NCBI GenBank assembly: GCA_037447655.1
Contig: JBBHKE010001781.1
Coordinates: 229,340-289,039, forward strand
From: Zygnema cylindricum
Taxonomy: Eukaryota > Streptophyta > Zygnematophyceae > Zygnematales > Zygnemataceae
Length of the DNA stretch: 59,700 bases
Direction of reading: 5' to 3'
This document shows positions 11,313 through 24,329 of the stretch, piece after piece (within the stretch, counting starts at the first letter, position 1; each line of letters starts with the position of its first letter). Under the pieces are notes generated by a model that worked only from the letters and a program-made list of their open reading frames with translations, had not been told where the DNA came from and ran no database searches. The position numbers were made by a program, and so were the translations under genes.

Positions 11313-14300
11313 TTAATATTCGTTTTGGTTTTGGAACTTCGTTGGTCTAATATTGAGATGGAGTCCCACCGGACTACCAAGTGGCCATAGAAAAAGACTT
11401 GTTGTTGAAGGATCAAGGAGTTCGGCTGTATTAGATAGGTCGATTTCGGGAGGATAGGATCGCCATTGCCACGGCCCCGGACTGAGGAGAAGACTGTCAT
11501 AAGGATCCTCCACTTTCGTCTCATTTGCAGGAGGAATTTTTAGCCATGAGAAAGGACTTTGAGGCTCTTGCTGAGGCAAATGGGAAAGGGAGGATGACTG
11601 CTGTTCATAGTAAGGATCAAATGAAGGCAGAGACAGTGAATCCACCTACCACAAGAAAGAAGTAAACAAAGTATGAATAAGTGCTTTAAGGATGAATTAG
11701 CTTAAACAAATCTTGGATGAGATCAAACATATATTCAAAACAGGCAAGTTAAGGAATGTGCAGCTACTTATCGCTATTAGAGTAAAATGTTTTCTTATCG
11801 AAACAGAATTAGAATCAATTATACTAATTTAGAGCTGCTTGATGTAGCAGTTACTTCAACTTCATTTAATCAGAGTGATGTTAACATTAATTGAGATTAT
11901 TTCCCTTCAATAAAATGCACGACCGAAATATTATTAACTTTAATAGTGACGGCCGGTGTAATTGCAGACCAGCGAGAAAAATCCTGAGGAAACAAGAATA
12001 CTTTTTCAATATTCTACGAGCCAGACTTACATATTCATTAATGCAAACACTATCTTAAACCAAAGCTGAAATTCCCACGAAGATTGACGCACCTCCATTG
12101 TCAAGAGTTCTGTGAAGGAGGGCAACGGAAGTTGGTCCTCTGTGTCAGGCTCCAGACTGCACAAATGTGGAGGTGATGGTAGAGGGCTCGCAGAAATTAA
12201 AGCCATAAGTTCACGAGAAACTGGAGAAAGAAGGGGGGGGTCTAAAGCTAAACTGTCCAAAATTCCCCCTTCTGTATACCCATCAAATTCGAGTCCTTCG
12301 TCTAGAGTCTGTCCAAGATTGTCATGATTATACTCCTCCGCTTTGGGAGTGTCCAAAAGACCAAAACCATGAAACATGCTCTGGGTTTGTGGAGACATGA
12401 CACAATCTCCAGTAACCTCCTCTTGCCCTCTTGAATCCACATACAAGTTACGCCTGAAAATTTCCTCTCCAAAAACACGAGGACTGAGGAAGACTCGTGG
12501 ACTATACATACTTTTCGTGGATGCAGAACTAAAATGCTGAGCCACTGGACCTCGAGAATTTGCGAAGCTTTGGAAAGAATTCGAACGGGGAGATAAAACA
12601 GAGCAAGACTGAGGAGTACTTCCCTTCCCAGGAAGTAATTTCGATGCTGCAGGCGAAAAGTAATTGGGAATATTTACAAGGGAAACATTGAAAGAAGAAG
12701 CTCCAGAAACTGCCGAAAAGGGAGAAGGACAGGTGAGATGCTGAAGAGGAACACTGGGTCTGACACTTCGAGGTTTTGGAGGAGCCTTTATGGGATCTTG
12801 TTGCGGACAAAACTCAATTTCTTCAGATTTAACATTTTCCCACGAAATTCCTTCATGGTTGCTTATCTCAATCCTCTGAACGCTTGAAAACGTCATGCTT
12901 GCCTCATTTATGAATTCATCGGAGGCAACTGAAAAAAAGGCCCCTCCCAAGGAAACAGAAAAGAAGTTTACAACAAGACACTGGTGTACTATCAGAGGAT
13001 GTCATGAAATCGACAATACAAAAGCTAGCAGAAAAGGAGAGGGAGGTAGTGGAATAAGCATAGATAATTAGAAATCTGGCTGCCTCAGAAACTGATTGAT
13101 AATTGCTCAGCACAAAAGAATCAGAAACTTTATAAATGAACAATAATGACTCTCACTTCAAGGAGAAAAGTCTCATTCCATGGGATATTCGATGATTTTA
13201 AAAGTCACAACAATTGAAAGCCACTGCAATGCCTTATTGTCTCCCAATTAAAAAAAACAAAAAAGTGGATACAGAAGCGGATGCGACAGTCAGAAGACAG
13301 GCGACCAAACAAGCAGCCAGCAGCCTAATGGGCAAATACCATGTGAAATTTACTAATGAAAACAAGTTAGGCACGAAAGATTTGCAGAACCGATCACTCA
13401 ATAAAGTAAGGCGCAAAAATCAGAATGCAGTAACAACGCTCAAAAAAAATGTGCTTCTCACTCCAAAGTCTGTGAACCATTTCAAAGAAAAGCAGTGTGG
13501 TAAAACAGGCTCACACCATGATTATACCTCCTCTGTCAATCCAGCACCTATCAGATAAAGCCAACTGATGCACATTTCTGATGCAAGGGCAAATATTAAT
13601 GAAGTTATTGCGAGTGACCTGGCCAAAGACCTCCTGGAGGCAATCCTTGTTACATCTACATTCACTGACAGGATTATAACACTTAGAGAATATAAATCAA
13701 AGGCATTTTGAATGGAGAGGCTGAATTCCTACAGCATCTCAGAGGGAGTGCGGCAAACCTCTAGGTGAAGGGCTGAAAGGGGCTGATTGAAATGAAGCGC
13801 TCGTCGAATGTCCCCCTCCTGTCTGATCCATCTTTGCACCATTGCTTGTCTGGCAAAGTTGTGTACAGGAAATTCGAGGATTGTTCTTTTTTCTCTGAGC
13901 AAAACTGGTGGCTGCCACCTGTGCCGCCAATCGAGATGCTGCTTGAGGCTGAAGGAAGGAGGGCATTACTCCAGCAGCTCCTGCACCACATAAATCTTCC
14001 ATATTGCGAGCCATGGACATGCTCATGCTCCGAACCTGCAAGGCCTCATCTTGAAGGTTATCAACTGTCCTTGAGGGACATGATTCTGAAAAACACGGAT
14101 ACCTACCTCATTAGTTCAATTCAGTTATTATTTTAAGACAAACAATAGAAAACTGTAAGTGTGCAAGAGATGCTACACCTTGGGCGAGGACTGCACCCTG
14201 AATGAGGAATGCCTACGAAGAAGCTCAGAGGCTACCAACTAAACAAACACATTCACAGACAAGAAAACCAAATATTCATGAACCTATATGTCATACAATT

Positions 14301-15237
14301 TGTTATGAGAATTCATAACATAATATAATAACTCGGACTGAAAGTCTTTGAGACTGTGTTCCTAAGACATTGCAGTATGTTTTCTGCACAAGCAATGAGG
14401 GATTATGCAACATGATTCAAATATGAGGATGCACGTGTGCATGTAGGCATCCAAAGTGTACATGACATGTCTAGTCCTACACAAACTTTGTGCAGCTTCT
14501 CTATTAAGTGGGTTCACCTTCAAAGTAAATATGATAAGCCCAAAGTGAGCAATACACCTAGAGGTGTTAAGAGTCCATTGACATACCCATAAGGCACATC
14601 TTACACGCACTGGCAAAATAGGTTCTTTTTATGCTCTAAAAGTCCCACCAAAGAACGATAAAAATTTGGACTATATCATGACTTGCATAAGCCTCAAGCA
14701 TCTCTTGTCCAGATGTTCGTGAATATCTTATACAGCAGTTCACTCTTAGGCCAAAGACTGACAACTAACACCGCAATTATCGCTCTAATGTGTTGAGAAA
14801 GCTTACGAGCAAGCCTGATTGAATTTAACTCAGAAGGTCTATTTATCTTTACTTGTGTAACGTGACTGCAGCTAGTTGACAATAGTTGTCACTTGTCATT
14901 GTCCAACAAAAGAGCCACAGCTTAGTCCAAAGCCTAATGGAGATGTCAGACACAGTCATCCTTGTTACCAAAAAACGGAGTGATGTAGGGAGAGCTTAGA
15001 CACGTCATGTCACGTCTACACATAACGGCCTGGTCATATCCAGACAGCTTATAACACTTTTTATCACACAGGATCAGTCAGACGTACCTTTCTGAAGGGC
15101 CATCGTTTAATACCGAGTCGCCGGCAACGCCTTTTCAAAGCACTTGAGCAAACACCAAGCTCCTTTGCTGCTGCTTCTATTGGCAAATGAAAGTACGGCG
15201 AAACCTCTTCAAGTGTTGCCCCTCCTATTTTAACCAT
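11313..15237 (-). CDS. RWP-RK domain transcription factor, N-terminal domain type, 559 aa
   Basis: Five minus-strand exons join in phase: 15237-15088, 14212-14179 (a 34-nt micro-exon), 14085-13759, 12928-12093 and 11645-11313. The total is 1,680 nt (559 aa). Exon 1 encodes nearly the whole DNA-binding domain (residues 10-50): EEVSPYFHLPIEAAAKELGV, then LKRRCRRLGIKRWPFRK with the invariant RWPxRK signature. The rest is Ser/Pro-rich and probably disordered, with two similar LPLPSF and LSLPSF motifs either side of the last intron. No GAF or PB1 domain is visible, so it is not an NLP; the family includes regulators of gametophyte/egg identity and nitrogen response. A TAG lies in frame three codons before the ATG, but AG at 15245 could instead be an acceptor and add 5' exons. 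It would act in the nucleus. Confidence 0.8.
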
Positions 15238-17067
15238 AATTTCCTATTTTAAACGATACTCAACGTCTTGGTACCAGTATGTCTTCTTGAACCTAATGTG
15301 CACATCAGGCCATGCAATGTCATGTGCCCAAGGTAACGTTTGCAATAGAAGAAAGCTTTTTTTAGCACCCTTCATCTCTTACATTCATCATTCTATACTC
15401 CTGCCTATCCTGTGTGTCAACACAGGCAGTAATCTCAATTTCTTGATTCATCAATCATCACTATTGCTGCTGTGTGCTATTTTTCTTGCTTACAGTGATC
15501 TCCTAAGAAGGTTCTTGATTGATAGAGAAAAAAAAGGTGCCTAAGTTAAATGCTTCAGAAGCCATTGCACCTATTTCTGATGCACACCTCTGCCGTGTTT
15601 GCTCGCCCTTAGTTTTTAGCTCAATCCAAGAATAAACATAGAAGGAGAGTCAACCGTAGGTTTCTACTGTTGCCACTAATTCCAGCATTAAAAAAGTAAA
15701 AAAACTGTTAAAGGACAATTATCCAACGAGGCAAAAGACAGTGAGGGAGGACATCAATGAAGGAGACCAAAACTGATAAGAAAATTGTGGCTAAAGCCTT
15801 TCAAAAGAGGATGGACTTCCGTACATCCCTTTTGCGCCGACTGAAGAGGGCTGCCATGTCAACCATGGCTGTCTAAACATGCCCTTACAGCAAAAGGCGA
15901 CTGAGCAAGGTTCCGTACGGCAAATAGAATCAATAGTGTGCAAATTTAGGCACGTGAGACAAGGTCAGCTGGCTTGCCTTTTTGGGGGTCCCTGTTCAAT
16001 TGTACCGACTGGCTGTGGGAGTGTACGGTATGGCTAAGGTTCTATGGCAATTTCATAGAAAGGACAAATTGAATATTCAAATATCGTCTGAAAAGTGCAA
16101 TCAGATTGCATTTTGACAAATGCGGCCAGCAGGAAAACGTCAGCAATATTCCCTGATCCAAGTTTGGATCGTACTTTCAGCGTAATTTCAGCGTACGTTG
16201 TACCTATCTAGTGGTTCGGTATAAAAATCTTTCCTAAAGTATCTGCTTATCTGGGCTGCAATTGGGGTCAGCTTTATGTGATTTGTCTGATTTGCAAAGA
16301 TATTTCAGCTGTGACCGTACGTTCTTCAGAAAAGTGGACAACACCTCTACAGAACTGCAGTAAGGGCACTTTCCCATGTAACCGAAACTTTAGTCTTGTA
16401 ACTTTGTTTTTAGCGAAGATTCTGCGTACTACTTTCAGAGCATTCGTATGTAAAAAAATCAAATCGTTACTTTAGATCGTGACGGATGTAGACGTGGGTG
16501 TAATTTTTGACGATTTGTAGACGACTACAAAACTCACGACAATTGATGGCGTTTACAAAATATCGACGTTTGTAGACGTCTAACTACTTGTGACATTGTA
16601 GATGTTTAGGGTTTGTGACATTTTGACGTCACGCTCACATATGATAGCGTTGACGTCACTGAATCTAAAACATTCCGCCATGGTTTTCCGATTTTATTTT
16701 ATCGTCCGTTCTCACTCTACTAACCATAAAAATAAGCTAAAAGATAGCCAACATAATTATTTTTTAGAGATCTTTCATTTCATACCTTTCTTGCATTTTT
16801 TCATTGCAAGAATTGTGAGATATATGCGTAGGTGGGAGAGGGAGAGAGAGAGAGGCGCTTTCACGGACCGCTTATGCGAAATCGCGTCCGTTGGTGGAGA
16901 CCCCCTCCACGGTTACCGTATAGAAAAAAACGCACGGAAAAAAGTCTCGCACAGGCTGGAAACGTGCAGTTGGTTTTTTTTTTGGGTACTCCGGGCACAA
17001 AAATTGTCAAAAACCTCCGTCGCGTGCGAAATCATATGCATATTCGCCCACGTCGTGGAACTTTGTT

Positions 17068-17093
17068 TAAAATCACCTCGCGAGGTGATTTTA
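17068..17093. repeat. 26-bp perfect palindrome
   Basis: Perfect inverted repeat with no spacer, centred between 17080 and 17081. The right half reads CGAGGTGATTTTA and the left half is its exact complement. Confidence 0.85.
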
Positions 17094-17330
17094 TATAAAG
17101 TTTGAAGATGAGCCGGAAGGACGCGAAAGTGGGTCGAAACGCGTTAAACGACAAATTGCATCGCGCTAGACGACAAACTGTAGTACGGTTAAAGTTTCAA
17201 GGTATTGCAACTTGTACGGTGGTAATTTCAATTTGTTGGTACGGCTGCGTGTTTTCTCATTTTTTTCCAAGTTATAGAGGAAAACGACAGAAAATAACTG
17301 TAACTTTAGCACATGGGAAAGTGCCCTAAC

Positions 17331-17533
17331 TACACCGCGAATCGTTATTAGCGTTATGAACTCTATATCGGCACCCCAAAATTTTGACATTAATACCTTA
17401 AATAGAATAAACTACACTATTTAAGGAAGTGGACTATAATCTGCCACGTCTCCTGGAACTAAATTAGAATGAATGACGCTAATTTTTTCTTTACACTAAT
17501 AATTTCTCAACGCTAATAACGATTCGCGGTGTA
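17331..17533. mobile_element. MITE with about 24-bp terminal inverted repeats, copy 1
   Basis: The left end CACCGCGAATCGTTATTAGC (17333 on) and right end GCTAATAACGATTCGCGGTG (to 17531) are perfect inverted repeats. TA lies immediately outside both ends, consistent with a TA target duplication. The interior is about 150 bp, AT-rich and non-coding. Copy 2 at 50.7 kb shares the termini. The TA duplication points to Tc1/mariner (Stowaway-like) mobilisation, by inference. Confidence 0.8.
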
Positions 17534-17732
17534 GCATGCTCATGTCAACGACCGTACAACACAGCTGGTATTTGTACGATGAATTGTGTACTTTCTTGGT
17601 TGAGATGAGGTATCAGCTTTACTTTCGGAAACAGCAAGGGTATCGAACAAGCCCCCATACAAGTGTGGGACCTTCGGCACCTCGCGGCACCTCGCGCCGA
17701 CATTCTGCACCTCTTGGGATCGGGTACGAGAA

Positions 17733-17800
17733 CTAGGGTTTTGGGGTTTGGGTTGTTTTTTTAATAAAAAAAAAACAAAAACAGAAAAAATAAACCCTAA
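17733..17800. repeat. Short imperfect palindrome with telomere-type ends, copy 2
   Basis: It begins CTAGGGTTTTGGGG and ends AAAATAAACCCTAAAC around a TTTTTTTAATAAAAAAAAAA centre. It matches the repeat at 9420-9492. Confidence 0.55.
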
Positions 17801-19531
17801 ACGAGCGGTCGCGGACGTCTTCGGCACCCCGGAGGGCCAAAAAGTTGCAAGATTCAGATTAGTACTTAAAGAAACATTGTCAAGCCCATGTCAAGGCAAC
17901 GGTCTTGTGGTTCGAGCCAAAATATTAACATATGCTGACTATTTTTGTGTAGTTATTTTTCCTGTCCCGCTGCAAACTGGCCACGTGTGAAAACCGCCGG
18001 ACGTGCAAGTTTCCAAGTTTCCAAACCGGTCATCGCGGTCGAACCCGGGGCGGCTGGACTCGATTTAACGCGTGCGATTGGGTCGCACGCGTGAATTCAG
18101 TTGGTTGTATGAGGGTCGCAACTTGCAAGTCGCTAAATTACTTTTGCAAATTTTCCTCCGAAAAAGCTCCGCCCCGAGATACCAATACGGTTTCATTACA
18201 TTTTCAAAGAATCAAAATAAGCCGTTGCTTGATGATTCGGTTTTGCATTTTTTTTTTCAATTCCCGAAGGTTCGCTATCGAAATTTCAAAGTTCGAAGTC
18301 CAATGTTTGCACATGCGGTAAACAGTTTTCGCACGATTCGAATGTGTACAGTGAAGCATTTGTACGGAATTCCCTGACACATGCAACCGTCCTTAATTTG
18401 CCAGGACTCTAGACGTCTACCGTACTCTTATAGCTATTCAATGTTTACGACAGCAGTAGGTTTCCCATGCACCTAGGGCGGCTTCCCATTACGAGCATAT
18501 CGGAATCTGTTTCGCTGTCGTATATATAACTTTTACGAAAGCGTCCGAAAGACGTCCTGACTTATCTGGCAAAAACCCTAAGCGTTTAGGTCCCCACAAT
18601 GAAACATATTCGGATATTCCTATATGTTCGTAATGAAAATCCACCCTAATATTTACGGCTCAAACAGTCACGTTCATCCACGCATTTTAATCAGAAATTC
18701 GCTATGTCATCGTACCGTACAATCTCGAATCATCGAGATTCGATTCTGCGATCTTATGGGCAAAGTCGATGTACTTTTAATCCATCAGATTTACTGGTTG
18801 CATGCCTTACCAATGATTAGTACGGTCATATCATATAATGTCTGATCCACGCATACTTTATCACTAAAATTTCCGAGAAAGTCTACATGAAGATTCGCCC
18901 TTGAAAGCTGTGATCGTCCGGATAATTCGGTCCAGAAAAAAATGAAAAAAGTTTGAACTGAAAAAAAAATTGCCGGCAGGTGGCGGTGCTGCTGACGGGA
19001 GCGCGCCGGCTGCATGTAGAGCAGCTGTACTGTTGCCTACTTTCCGAAGTTCTCTCCAGAGCCATGGTGTCATAACTTGCAGCTAGCTATTACCAGGCTA
19101 AAATGTTCTGCTTACAGCATTTCTGTATCTTAAACAGTCCGCTGCAACATCTCTATCATGTTTCTCGAAATACATATAAAAACGTGCTTATAATCTAACA
19201 TCAGGTGATCGAAACTGTTGGACACTGTCGTAATTCCCTTCTTTAAGCGACAAAACGCGCACATGCGCTTTTCTCTGAAGGAATATGGAGGCAAAATCAT
19301 GTACACCGGGGCATCTGCATGGAAAACGAAAATTAAGTTCGGCTTCAAGCTTAGACTGTCCAATAGAAGGAGCATCATCCGAACGCGCCCTTTTTGTTTT
19401 ACGGTGGATTGAAAGACCTCATAGCGTGGCCGTGAATTGTGAGGAGGTTTGTCCTCTATAATTTTCTTACAAGCTTAGGTGTATCTGCCGACAGATTGTG
19501 CAATACAAGTTTGATTCATCAGGATAAGTCC

Positions 19532-22500
19532 ATGGCACCAATAGATTGTGCCGTGCGTTTTTGTGGTTTAGATGATTGGTTGCCTGCAGTATGACGTGGC
19601 AGAACTGGTCAGAATTGTTAGCTTGTGGTGGAAGAGCAAAGCTTTCCCCTAAATGCAGGATGTTCAGGTCGAGATGAATGCGTTCCTATTGAGCGTCATG
19701 GGCAGTAAGAGTGAGATGAACTTGGTTTTAGGCGATTCTAAGTGCAATGCAATGCAATTCCTGTTGTTTGATTTCTTCTTTCATGCAGCAGTATGGATTC
19801 ATGTATTTTAGATACCTTGTGTTATTCATTATCTTAGTTGTCTTATCTTTTCAGCTACTTGTTCATCTTTTGAGTTGCTACATTGGATCCCAGCAAAACT
19901 TTCTACATGTCCGCTTTCGCAGATTGATTGTGTAAACGCGCCATTTTCAACGGGCATCAATGGCAATCAAAGTTTTCTCACGACTGCAATGGTGAGGTTT
20001 GATTGCACGTTCATTTGTTTGGCATAACAAACAGGTTAGGACATATCATGTAGCCATCCTTCTGGAGCCGTGCATTTTGCTGGAAGCAGTGTTCCTGTTA
20101 TATGCTGTTTGACCACTATCCTAAGGAGTGCTTCATCATTTTTTGCTAGATGTAATTGGTTGCAGTGTCTGACTGCCACGAGGTTGCCTTGTGTCCACAG
20201 ACAACTTCGTTTTGATTTCTTATGCTTACTCGTCTATCTATCTGCCTTTTCGTGTAAACTATTGCTAGAGTATTTCTGGTGTTGATTTCCTTTCCCATTG
20301 CAATCATCCAGCCCTAACGGTAGCGTGCATGTTTTGATGCATGTTAATTGTTGTCACCGTACAGGAACTAAGCCCTGTTCTATGTTATGTTTTTGCTGCA
20401 CGCAGCTTGCCAGCATTCCGGGCCTGGTTGAATCTTTGCGAAGACTAGAAGCCAAGGTAAGCGCACTTGCATTGTTGAGGTTATTTTCCCAGTTCTGTAG
20501 TTTTCTGTTTCATGCAAATAGTTCAAGATGGATGTGGATGCTATTGCAGAGGTAACTGCCACATGACTTTTTACCATACTTTTATGTCCTTTAAGCTGCT
20601 TTTGTCCTTCGTAAGTACATTTTGCTTCATGGAGATCAAGTTTAGAGCAATGTTGCGTTCTCAAGTAGACAGGAATTCTCCTTTGCGTCTACTTAAGGTT
20701 TTATCTTGACATGCTCAACGTTGTTGTGTTTAGACGTTCAAACTAAGCCATCAAGGAAGATTTTTTTTATCATATGAATGTCGAATTGTTGGCCCGTTGC
20801 TCCCTTCATGATGTGGTTCCTTGACATTCTGAATGGTTGGCATACTATGTTTCTTTCCCCAGGACTTTGACCATTTCCATTGTTTGTCGACCCGCAGCTA
20901 CGTCCGTCGGATAAAATTGTCGAGGCTGTCAGTTATATTGTACCGCAGACAATGAAAATGGAAAACACAGCAAAACGCACCAGTAAGCACCATTTGGATT
21001 GGCTGGAAAATCTTTTGCTGCTTTTTAGGGATTTGAAAGTATCTTGCCGTGTGATTGTGCTTTACATAACCGCTGTTCGAAAGCCTTTACCCTCTTGGAA
21101 AGGGATGTGTGTCTGAATTTGTTATAATTGTTCTGTTTTTTTTACTTCACGATAACATAAGCCATTCAGAACCAGGAGTCTCCACATCTGTCTTACTGGC
21201 TGACAAGTTGTGATCTGTTGGCTCTGTACAGCTTGCAAAATTGCGAAGATATCTCGCAAGGGTGTTCCTCGAAGGAGAGCTCATCCTGTTGTTGGACTTC
21301 CTTTGGAAAAACAACGTATTCCACTGGACAAGGTTTCTGTTGCAGTTACACTTCCAAACAATCAACAATCGTCCTTAGAGAAAGGTTCTAATGGGAACAA
21401 CGGTCGTATTTCTTACAAAAGGCATGCGCGGGAGATGAGTATTATGCGCGCTTACAAGTTGGAAATGCGTTATGTACTAGGCAGAATTTTCAATAACCTT
21501 GCAGAACTTGCAACTCGAGACGGACTTGTGGCACAGCTGGAGGAAGAAGCACCCTATTGGTCGGTCATGGGGCAAGTGGGAAATGCTTTCCGTGAGTCTC
21601 GTGGTCCCACAAAAAAAATTCGACGTGACGCATCTTCGGAGAGCTTAGGGGGAGTAGTCTCGGGAGAGTGCAGCAGCCAGTTGGTAGAGCATAATAACTG
21701 TGAGGCCAGAGTTTCTAAGTGCACAACAACAGTATTTTCTCATGTAGTCTTGGAAAAAGCAGATTGTTGGAAGGTGGGAGATGGTTACCCCAGCTGTAGC
21801 GCAAAGAAAGAGCTCTCACAAGAAGACTATTCAGGGACGTCAACTGTAGCAGAGCTTAGCGATCCTGCCCTCTGTACAAAGAATGTAGTAGATAGTGTTC
21901 CTTATCCGCAAGCTGACAACAATTTGCTAAAATTATTTTCCTGTAAGAAAGAACCAGGAGAGAATCTTAATTCAAATGAAGGGCTACAATCCCATGGGCA
22001 ATTGTTGGCAGTGACTATTCCATCATCGATGTGCTCTGAGGGCGATAGTGTCGAGCCTTGTACTCCAGAGGTCGGATTAATGAATAGCGAACTGGGAGTG
22101 TTAGCTGTGACTGCTGCACTGAGAGAGTCTGCCTCAGTGTCTATGGAGGAAGCTGTCGAAGAACTGGCTACCTCTGGGCTAATACCAAACATTGATATGG
22201 GGAAAGGCGGGGTTCTGGGAGGGGAAGGGCTGCACTTTGGCCATGGGAATCAGGAAAAGAGTTGTGTTGCAAGCGTAGAGCAATGCTGTTCCCCGAAGGA
22301 GTCTGCTCAGAAGAAGAAGTTATGGTCATCATCAAAAGCATTAAAGCAGAGTAGCGGTGGTGCCAAAGTCAACCACACTTTGACAAATGTAGAAAGACAA
22401 GGAGATGGAGACGGGGAAATAGTAACTAAAGGTGCTCGCAGGAAAAAAAAGGGGCATGTAGCTGTTCCACAGTCAGTTGAACAACAGTGTGGGCTGCCAA

Positions 22501-23039
22501 GCACAAGTTCTTCAGTTGCAGATCATTCAGATATCGTCCTTGATGACAGGCTGAATGATAGGAGCTTTATGAATGGATGGCAAATAGGTGGTGAGATAAA
22601 GAATCCAGAGCATCAACATCCGAGGAGACGAAGAGCAGTTGGCCCAAGGAGCGTAGCAGTCACACGAAGGGGGAGAATAGGTTTAGAGGATACCAAAATG
22701 TTGCACTTTAGAAAGGACCTCGAGGTGGTCACAAACAGCCAGCTAGACGTAAGTGAGATTAAACGAGGAAAACACAGCAGGAGGAATCATTGGGCTAGGA
22801 TAGCTTCAAGCTCGGAAGAAGCTGTAAAACATTCCAACGAAGTTGATTGCTTAGATATTGTGACAACGGCTAAAGTAGAGATTTGTACAGTAGATGAGTT
22901 AAGTAGACCGGGCAGGTCTCAAAGAAACCGTAGTGCACCATTTTGGCTGGTCCGTGACAACATTGTGGTGCCACTGGTTTCCGGGCGTGGGCCACTCTTT
23001 CCTTTCGTCGATCCAGAGCTTGTGAGCTCAGGAGAGTAA
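19532..23039 (+). CDS. Uncharacterised basic plant protein, 737 aa, seven exons
   Basis: Exons 19532-19588, 19659-19704, 19855-19991, 20406-20456, 20522-20551 (a 30-nt micro-exon), 20898-20982 and 21232-23039 all have GT-AG borders and join in phase to 2,214 nt. The ATG is the first in frame after a TGA near 19436. The N-terminal third is mostly helical (LASIPGLVESLRRLEAK, then FKMDVDAIAE). A basic patch follows (CKIAKISRKGVPRRRAH, about residues 137-153), then a predicted helical block at about 198-250. The long last exon is Ser/Glu/Gly-rich with Lys/Arg clusters and ends with GRSQRNRSAPFW (696-707) and a conserved-looking hydrophobic tail. I do not recognise the family. Basic clusters suggest a nuclear protein; the C-terminal motif loosely recalls CENP-C-type motifs but is too short to rely on. 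Confidence 0.75.
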
Positions 23040-23091
23040 ATAATAAGGCTGAGGTTCCGTGCATGATCTCTTAAACTAATCTCCACAACTA

Positions 23092-23097
23092 AATAAA
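23092..23097 (+). terminator. Likely polyadenylation signal of the 737-aa gene
   Basis: AATAAA 53 bp after the TAA stop, followed by a T-rich stretch. Confidence 0.5.
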
Positions 23098-24329
23098 GTT
23101 TTTTTTAGTACTAAAACTTACTTTTATATTTGATTTTTTCTTTTGACGCTCTTTTTTTTTTCTTTTTTTTTGATCGAGTTCAAAGTGTTTTTTTCTGGCG
23201 TTTTTTTTGCGATAATTTTATTATTTTCGTTGTCATTCATGTTTCTGTCCGTTTCAGTTTTTTTTCTTTTTTTTTTATTTTTTATTTGTTTTTTTTCTTT
23301 CTCGTCATGGATATTAGTAAAAGATTCTGTTGCTTTCTATGAGGTTTCCAAAAAATGAAGGCATGAACAACAATCGTCCATAAGGAGTTAATGTGATATG
23401 TGTATCTGAATTTATGCGGGCTCTTTTTTTTTGTAACCCACCACTTCAATGAGTTTGATAGTTCGTTTTGTAACTGTTTCAAAACATTTCTTTTTTGATA
23501 TAATTGTACTATATAGAGCAAATGTTCTTGAAACTCATCTTGTGTGAGTTGGAAGGTCGAAAGTTTTTCAACAATTTCAACAATTTCCTTTCCAAGAGAT
23601 ATGGAAATCATACGCCCCATTGTTAATGTTTTAAAAAAATTATCCTCGTCATGATAGTCAACTTTAGCGACACCTTTCTCGTTTGACTTGGCACCTTTTT
23701 CGTTTGACGTGTTACACCCTACACACCTCAAAAGGTGTTAAACAACCTAAACTTTTTCGTCATGTGATCCAATATATAAACGATGAACATCTTCGTGCTT
23801 ATAGTTGTAGACTCTAACGGGCCAAATTGAGTTTCCAAATCGGTTAACATTGTGTTCCCAATTTTGTCAATCACCAAATCCTCACATTATCCATGTGATG
23901 TGTCATGCACTTCTATTTTAAGTTTTTTAAGAGGTGAGTTTACAATCAACGACACTCAACTCAAAATAACATAGTTCTCTCTTTTCAAAACACATTACAC
24001 AACCATAAAAGGTTTTAGGTGAATGACACCTCTCTTAATCACCATCCATGCCTCTTCACTCAATATCGCATTGGGTGGCACAGTTCTTGTCATAAGTGCA
24101 CAAAATGGAATTTTTCAAATACAAAATCAAACTAAACATGGTGTAGGTCGGCCACCATTTTGTGGCTACATCCGGTACAGACACTTTTCAGGTGATTCCA
24201 AGCTCACCTGGAACAATTTTTAGAATGTTTTTTGCTTTCGATGAGCTTTTAAAAAACCCCAATATTAGTCATAAAATTAAAGGATTTATTTCAAAAGAAA
24301 AAAAAAAAACACGATAGGATAAATTGAAG
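23098..24329. other. Intergenic, T-rich then mixed; one weak minus-strand ORF
   Basis: 23.1-23.3 kb is T-homopolymer-rich. A 149-codon minus-strand ORF (23731-23282) has a helical middle part (EIVEIVEKLSTFQLTQDEFQ). Its C-terminal part reads through low-complexity DNA, and no family is recognised. It may be a transposon fragment; I do not call it a gene. Confidence 0.4.

Larger units (their letters stand above)
15240..19531. other. Intergenic region between two divergent genes
   Basis: 4.3 kb between the RWP-RK start and the start of the 737-aa gene. It holds a MITE (17331-17533), a foldback repeat (17733-17800) and a 26-bp perfect palindrome (17068-17093). It probably also contains both promoters. 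Small ORFs here look random. GC content is higher than in the 28-36 kb region. Confidence 0.6.

Noticed and set aside
13214-13558. 114-codon plus-strand ORF with basic composition
   Set aside because: It lies in an intron of the minus-strand RWP-RK gene and has no recognisable domain.
14179-14232. Alternative 53-nt or 45-nt versions of the RWP-RK micro-exon
   Set aside because: Neither keeps the reading phase into the next exon; only the 34-nt version does.
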